A stretch of 38,608 nt of DNA from Rhodocyclaceae bacterium (lineage in GTDB: Bacteria; Pseudomonadota; Gammaproteobacteria; Burkholderiales; Rhodocyclaceae), in NCBI GenBank assembly GCA_030824275.1, contig JAVBXY010000013.1, forward strand, positions 1-38,608, read 5' to 3'. Numbering within the stretch: the stretch's first letter is position 1; each line of letters starts with the position of its first letter. Of this stretch, positions 37,201 to 38,608 are shown in pieces. The notes beneath the pieces were generated by a model. The model saw only the letters and a list, made by a program, of their open reading frames with translations, had not been told where the DNA came from and searched no databases. A program made the translations under genes and the position numbers.

Positions 37201-38608
37201 TGCCTGAGATCCAGTCATCGCTATCCGAACCTGGTGTCACTACCATGCGAGCCTCTAGCTCGGCAGCATCCCAGACACTGCCATCGCCAAACGTCACCCG
37301 CTCTATCTTGTAGCCATTGCTGAACCAATTTGACAGCGTCAGGCGATCAGCGCCATTACCGATGCTCAAGTACAGATGAGCGCCGTCCCTCGTAACCACC
37401 ACATCATCCGGCGCGACACCGGACACAATGGCAACGGTATCCACGTTCCCCGACGTCCAGTCCGCGTCGGTTATGACATCTCGCCCATATCCGAGACCAA
37501 AGGCATAGCTGTCGTCGCCTGTTCCTCCATTCAAAGTGTCATTACCGGCACCGCCGTCCAATAGGTCACCCCCGTCACCACCATCCAGCGAGTCGTCACC
37601 AGCCCCCCCCTGAAGTGCATCGTCGCCGCCGTTCCCAACGATCAGATCATTGCCACCCAATCCATCAATGACGTTGTCCGTCTCATCGCCGCGAATCACA
37701 TCCGCCCCCATCGTCCCAGGCTGTACCACGATGCGACTGACGAGGTCCTGTGCTGTCCATTCCGACCCATCCTCGAACGCCACCCGTTCGATACGGTTAG
37801 CCTGACCAGCAAACCAGTTCGAAATCGTCAACCGATCCGCCCCACCGTTGAGGTTCAAGTAAAGGCTATTCTGATCGCGCGTCACCATCACGTCCGCCGA
37901 CGTCACGCCCGCCCCCATCCTCACCGTGTCGATGTTCTGGGCCGTGGTATCGGTCGCAGGGTCTTCAATCACAATATCCTGACCATATCCATTGCCAAAG
38001 ACATAGGTATCGTTGCCCAAGCCACCGGTCAGCGTGTCATTTCCTGCACCACCATCCAGCGTGTTGTCGGTAGGGCCACCAAAAAGCGCATCCGCCCCCG
38101 CCGTACCCGGCGTGGCGCGAATCCGTTGTTCCATTTCGTCGGCATTCCACACGGTGCCATCGGCAAAGCGCACCGTCTCGACCTTGTTGCCCGCATAAAA
38201 CCAACTCCTCAGCGTCAATCGATCCGCACCGCCGTTCAAACTCAAATGCAGATCGTATTGATCCCGCGTCACCATCACATCAGCCGGTGCCACATCGGCG
38301 GTCATGCGCACCATGTCGGCTGCCGAAAAATTACCGTAGTCACTCACCACATCCTGCCCATAACCATTGCCGAAGACATAGATGTCGTCTCCGCCGCTGT
38401 CTTGCCACGAGTCATTCCCGGCCCCGCCATCGAGCACATCGCCCATCACTGACCCCATCAGGTATTCGCTACCCGCCGTCCCCAGCTTGACCAAGCCAAG
38501 CCCGGTATCAATAACAAAGCCTCCATTGCCCTGTAGCCCATAAACCGCTCCGCTGGCATCGTCGAGTACCGCATCGAACAGGCTCCGGTAAGTCGCACTC
38601 GCCAGACC
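25247..38608 (-). CDS. Giant RTX-repeat secreted protein, N-terminus outside the window
   Basis: The frame has no stop up to the last base of the window: the 38 codons before the TTG at 38494 read on as protein (for example [19 protein letters not shown]). The gene is therefore cut at the right edge and at least 4453 residues are visible. Reading from the N-terminal side there are 21 modules of about 130-150 residues, each with RTX nonapeptides (GGxGxDxLx) and a segment of the HCBP-related type (pattern DTYxFGxGxGxD, then [24 protein letters not shown], FGDGTxW). An Ig/cadherin-like domain, 10 modules of a second type (pattern TYYVDDxGD, ELAGEG, ENLTLTGxxAIDGTGN), one more module of the first type and a tail of about 45 residues complete it. 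It should bind calcium and leave by the adjacent type I system. Role (adhesin, matrix or surface-layer protein) is unknown. Confidence 0.92.
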   Translation of the reverse strand, partial: GLASATYRSLFDAVLDDASGAVYGLQGNGGFVIDTGLGLVKLGTAGSEYLMGSVMGDVLDGGAGNDSWQDSGGDDIYVFGNGYGQDVVSDYGNFSAADMVRMTADVAPADVMVTRDQYDLHLSLNGGADRLTLRSWFYAGNKVETVRFADGTVWNADEMEQRIRATPGTAGADALFGGPTDNTLDGGAGNDTLTGGLGNDTYVFGNGYGQDIVIEDPATDTTAQNIDTVRMGAGVTSADVMVTRDQNSLYLNLNGGADRLTISNWFAGQANRIERVAFEDGSEWTAQDLVSRIVVQPGTMGADVIRGDETDNVIDGLGGNDLIVGNGGDDALQGGAGDDSLDGGDGGDLLDGGAGNDTLNGGTGDDSYAFGLGYGRDVITDADWTSGNVDTVAIVSGVAPDDVVVTRDGAHLYLSIGNGADRLTLSNWFSNGYKIERVTFGDGSVWDAAELEARMVVTPGSDSDDWISGNVANNLIDGLGGNDVLDGYGGADTLLGNGGNDTLNGADGDDVLNGGAGADALNGGSGSDTYVFGSGHGQDVISEYGLSSGDVDTVAFAAGVLPEDVTVTRDEYNLYLSLNGGADRLTLKNWFYGDGYRIEQVVFSDGAVWSPADMLGRLAVSPGTDADDIIVGTDAANVITGLGGNDQLRGGDGGDVLDGGTGQDTLRGEVGSDTYVFGLGYGRDVVIDYDESADHIDMVSMAPGVSPSDVTVTRGTTDLYISLNNGADQLTLVNWFVGNAYRIEQVAFSDGTVWSAAELGSRVVIALGTSGNDSIIGDEENNTIDGFGGNDTVQGIGGNDVLNGGDGADNLYGGAGDDRLDGGVGSDVLYGSIGNDTYLFDFGSGQDSIYENDTTAGNIDTVRLADGITPDDVSVTRNWTDLYLNLGNGADRLTLHSWFSGEAYKVERVVFGDGTEWSVSDLINRISVTSGTEGSDSLFGTDADNVLDGKGGNDSLYGYGGADTLVGGAGFDSLDGGTGNDTYLFGPGAGQDVISDFDSTSGNVDTIRIADGVAPDEVTITRDRYNLYLNLAGGADRLTLSNHFFSNGAYRVEQVIFGDGTNWTIDDMVGRLVLPSGTDFSDWLYGNNTDNVISGLAGDDEIQAYGGNDTLDGGVGNDSLFGGDGDDMLTGGSGTDYLSGGAGSDTYVFGFGFGKDTVSDGDATVGHIDTVRMVDGVSPEDVTVARDGNALHLRLNGGDDQLALSNWFNGDQHKVERVVFADGTTWDVIEIEARIVMPGGTNGDDSFWGTEAGDVIDGKGGNDQLFGFGGNDSLIGGSGNDLLEGAAGDDMLEGGAGNDVLSGGIGSDSYLFGAGSGFDSITESNGTGASSGYVDVVRMGPGIAPEDVTVTRDESHLYFSLNGGTDRLTVQSWFGGGERPRIERVVFDNGSEWSLADIDARIVISATSGNDVIFGRDGDDFLAGLAGSDDLRGDDGNDTLSGGEGNDVLNGGRGSDTFLFALGDGQDTISGWDASEGKHDVVEFGVGIQPGDIDIARDGNNLVLSINGTNDQLTIDNYFYGVGSGVEAIRFSDGTSWGYADVAGLSLVGTDGSDVISGYYTDDVLVGGGGGDALSGNAGNDLLDGGTGNDSLYGGTGNDTYLFGPGSGQDTINDYDATAGNIDAVRLADGVTPDQVTVTRNLSTLYLSLNDGTDRLTLSNWFSGERYKVEKVIFADGTTWTEADLLAQLAGATEGDDVLVGTVGGDVIVGLGGNDQLYGQGGDDILEGGAWFDMLYGEEGADTLDGGAGNDSLNGGEGNDTYLFGPGSGHDSIYDYDVTEGNLDTVQLAEGVTAEQVTVTRDLSNLYLSLNGGMDRLTLSNWFSGDANKIERVVFGDGTEWEVEDISVATDGSDVLVGANGGDVIVGLGGNDYLYGQGGDDTLDGGAGNDSLNGGAGNDTYLFGPGSGYDSIHDYDVTEGNFDTVQLAAGVMAERVRVTRDQSNLYLSLNGGADRLTLSNWFNGDVNKIERVVFGDGTEWEWADLLARIPGTMEGNDVLVGTNGGDVIAGQGGSDQFYGQDGDDALEGWAGNDTIYGEAGADTLDGGAGNDYLSGFSGSDTYLFGRGYGSDGISEWGRLDSDVNVVRFLEGLAPSDIDVSRFGETLELKISGTNDQLSIWNYFANAGLGSIQRIEFADGSVWDDAVISEKLFVPNGTEADDELWGTNIGEPLFGLGGSDSLYGYGGVDAIEGGAGDDYLSGGAGGDQYRYSLGDGRDVIRESRFASSDERDVLVLGEGIDSASVAVYRGIAGQDNLSLVLGDGSGRIDIRGLGESEPGTLVEAEGAGMIFAPSIEEVRFFDGTVWNMADLVSFARPIGTDEGESLFGLDLGDVMDGRGGDDSLYGGSGNDTYLFGRGYGHDTVIESGISVDANNVVRFAEDVSPGDIDVSPVGDGDLELVIRDTGDRLTISGYFYGNDTSPIQLIEFSDGTVWNFATMAQHIAPIVGTAAGDELYGSGAADMILGVDGDDYLFGGDGRDVLDGGAGNDRLNGGGGNDVYVFGPGAGQDVIDSRDIRLGKRDIVKMSADILTDDVQLARLGSDLRISIASTEDSLTVRGFFGNPEEAREYRVEAIEFADGTEWGLSEIFSRTAALILGTDEADYVASPFSGHLYGLGGDDTLEGSGGNDTLDGGAGADQLYGGLGNDVYLFGRGYGQDEIEEWNDSPAKFDVIRMLDDVMPNDVEVSRSGYGLVLTIRDTDESLTIRNYFVAETWDGAGSIQSIEFSDGTVWDELTVSGMLSVEEGSEDEDVIGGTAAGDVLTGLGGGDELYGYGGDDVLDGGAGDDYLLGGAGNDVYVFGRGYGNDEIGGDGGVATKRDVVRLNDLVPDDIEVSRNGHELILAILDTGDILRIPNYFVGEASDGAGNIQAIEFADGTVWDELTVSGMLPVEEGSEDEDVIDGTATGDVLIGLGDDDELSGYGGDDVLDGGQGYDYLNGGAGNDAYVFGRGYGVDQIEEWGGEKNKRDIVRFLDGISPDDIEVERAEDELRLIIRGTDDKLRIRNYFSDSGPSSIQAVEFVDGTIWDDAAIGARLPLQPATEGNDVLLGSNSFDTLIGLAGNDRLLGYKGDDILLGGHGNDQYEYGRGDGNDFINDSQGLDTLSLGVRYDEVNVRKTGNDLLLDISDGGSVRVQDWFLGPDHHLEVVRFQDGSWLEDFQLEYLVRNSAPVVVSPIGDQSATEATLFSVTIPADTFVDADVGDSLILSATLADGQPLPDWLSFDPATGQLSGTPARSDVGAIQLVITATDTSGATASQTFILTANAIPGMSLTGTTGNDTLLGGGGDDTLDGGVGRDRMTGAGGDDVYIVDNTGDMVVELAGEGIDTVQVSISHTLAANVENLVLTGIANTSGTGNNLDNVLAGNAGGNVLNGGLGADTLTGALGNDSYYVDNAGDIVIELAGEGTDRVISTVSYTLGDNLENLTLTGIDAIDGTGNELNNAIVGNGAANVLAGLGGNDALTGGAASDTLLGGDGNDSLNAGDGDDVLDGGAGIDSLVAGNGNDVLAGGAGADTLNGGAGADLMTGGADNDTYYVDDLGDTVTELAGEGADRVISTISYTLGDNLENLTLTGTDAIDGTGNELNNVIVGNGASNVLSGLGGNDSLSGGTASDTLLGGDGNDSLSAGDGDDVLEGGVGADTLNGGTGADLMTGGLDNDTYYVDDLGDTVIELAGEGTDRVISTISYTLDDTLENLTLTGTDAIYGTGNELNNVIVGNGASNVLSGLGGNDSITGGAASDTLLGGDGTDTLNGGLGADTLIGGTGNDTYYVDDAGDSIVELAGEGTDRVIATASHTLADNVENLTLSGAAAIDGTGNALNNVIVGNAASNVLSGLGGNDSLTGGTASDTLLGGDGNDVLIGGLGADSMLGGAGDDTYTVDDIGDILTELAGEGLDIVNSSVSYTISAYIERLTLSGIADLDGTGNDQDNLLTGNAGINTLAGAGGSDTLDGKAGADTLIGGLGDDTYLLDNLGDTVIEAADEGIDLVKSSVTHTLSANVENLTLTGTAAIDGIGNGQGNILIGNSGINTLAGGDGSDWLDGGSGNDVLIGGTGDDTYVVAQAADQVIENDGEGEDTVRASFTYTLGANLEKLILTGASAISGTGNALNNTLTGNSANNALNGGLGADTLIGGLGNDSYTVDDAGDTVVEAANEGIDLVNAAITYTLADNVENLTLTGTAAIDGTGNALDNVLTGNAAANVLSGLGGNDSLIGGSANDTLLGGDGSDSLNGGAGADTLIGGAGDDSYTVDSIGDIVTEAADEGIDTVNSSITLTLGENVENLILTGTASRNGTGNALDNALTGNAGVNVLSGGDGQDALDGKAGVDTLIGGLGDDIYRFGLGYGADTVQENDATTGNTDVAEFLAGIGTEQIWLRHVGNNLELSVIGTTDKLTVQNWYLGSDYHVEQFKTADGKVLLDTQVENLVQAMAAFAPPAAGETTLPPAYQSALAPVLAVNWQ
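25375..25630 (-). other. C-terminal HCBP-type module of the RTX protein, before the secretion tail
   Basis: After the second-type modules the pattern returns once to the first type ([12 protein letters not shown], then [11 protein letters not shown]). About 45 residues rich in Ala and Pro follow, ending [13 protein letters not shown] proteins carry an uncleaved export signal within their last residues, so this tail probably engages the ABC transporter. Confidence 0.7.
25630..28803 (-). repeat. Ten second-type RTX modules (VDDxGD / ELAGEG / ENLTLTG)
   Basis: Ten copies of a roughly 50-residue block with the pattern VDxxGDxVxELAGEGxDxVxS, TLxxNxENLTLTG and GTGN are separated by variable numbers of GGxGxDxLxGG nonapeptides. 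Several copies are close at DNA level, for example around 27436-27600, 27840-28000 and 28270-28400. The GC-rich repeats also create long open frames on the opposite strand that are not genes. Confidence 0.85.
28815..29115 (-). other. Ig/dystroglycan-type cadherin-like domain within the RTX protein
   Basis: One non-RTX domain of about 95 residues separates the two repeat zones. It has [55 protein letters not shown] and a closing [15 protein letters not shown], typical of He_PIG/CADG domains in bacterial surface proteins. Such domains usually act as spacers or carbohydrate/calcium-binding units. Confidence 0.85.
29946..30833 (-). repeat. Near-identical 444-base tandem pair in the RTX gene
   Basis: The 32-base stretch that starts at 29946 recurs without change at 30390, a shift of 444 bases (148 codons). 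Flanking sequence is also closely similar, including the DEDVIxGTA segment. This marks a recent in-frame module duplication; outer limits are approximate. Confidence 0.75.
32600..33440 (-). repeat. Near-identical 417-base tandem pair in the RTX gene
   Basis: Anchors at 32671 and 33088, and at 32846 and 33263, give the same shift of 417 bases (139 codons). Both copies encode a module with [10 protein letters not shown] and YDVTEGN. The exact outer limits were not determined. Confidence 0.75.

Larger units (their letters stand above)
29120..38480 (-). repeat. Twenty-one first-type RTX/HCBP modules
   Basis: Twenty-one copies of a unit of about 130-150 residues were counted by the pattern D-x-Y-x-F-G-x-G-x-G-x-D. 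Each has a stack of GGxGxD nonapeptides and then an HCBP-related beta segment (DRLTLSNWF, FGDGTxW). The C-terminal copies (about 29.1-32.4 kb) use a variant pattern (DIEVSR, IRNYF, IQxIEFxDGTVWD), while the N-terminal copies keep VTVTRD and [14 protein letters not shown]. The copy near 31.7-32.0 kb is degenerate. Confidence 0.85.

Noticed and set aside
25375..38480. A CRISPR array or non-coding satellite, suggested by the dense short repeats.
   Set aside because: Repeats keep codon phase, vary mainly at synonymous or tolerated positions, and encode GGxGxDxLx nonapeptides throughout.
38494..38496. TTG at 38494 as start of the RTX gene.
   Set aside because: The frame continues without a stop to the window edge, and the upstream residues look like ordinary protein leading into the repeats.

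Overview
The window is GC-rich and gene-dense, and it reads like the chromosome of a free-living, motile, metabolically versatile proteobacterium. A betaproteobacterium (Rhodocyclales/Burkholderiales type) fits best. The reasons are a HoxFUYH hydrogenase of the Ralstonia/Cupriavidus layout (no separate HoxE), multi-HAMP chemoreceptors and an OprB porin. The taxon is an inference. No RNA gene, insertion sequence, CRISPR array or origin was seen, and no gene-free stretch exceeds 300 bases.

Four transcription blocks are visible. (A) 1-8709, plus strand: the end of cheW, two chemoreceptors (one with a nitrate/nitrite-sensing type sensor, one with a Cache sensor), cheR and cheB overlapping by 4 bases, and an OprB-type porin 6 bases after cheB. 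(B) 13114-8699, minus strand: a PotD-like periplasmic binding protein followed 6 bases later by a membrane-bound Cache-HAMP-GAF-PAS-GGDEF-EAL protein. No transporter genes are present. The arrangement matches the NspS-MbaA polyamine-sensing pair of Vibrio cholerae. (C) 13372-21600, plus strand: hoxF, hoxU, hoxY and hoxH of a cytoplasmic NAD-linked [NiFe] hydrogenase, then a second membrane-bound PAS-PAS-GGDEF-EAL protein, then hoxW, the hydrogenase large-subunit protease. The GGDEF-EAL gene overlaps hoxW by 4 bases, so it appears to be part of the operon. (D) 38608-21604, minus strand: a giant RTX protein followed by its type I secretion ABC transporter and membrane fusion protein.

The RTX frame stays open to the last base of the window, so the true N-terminus lies outside; at least 4453 residues are present. 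The visible part has 21 modules that each combine RTX nonapeptides with an HCBP-related segment, one Ig/cadherin-like domain, 10 modules of a second RTX type, one final module of the first type, and a short C-terminal tail. Several neighbouring modules are near-copies at DNA level.

The common theme is environmental sensing and surface behaviour: chemotaxis, two bifunctional-looking cyclic-di-GMP enzymes tied to a binding protein and to hydrogenase maturation, and a secreted giant Ca-binding surface protein. The most interesting points are the binding protein/GGDEF-EAL pair, the GGDEF-EAL gene embedded in the hox operon, and the RTX giant with its recent internal duplications.
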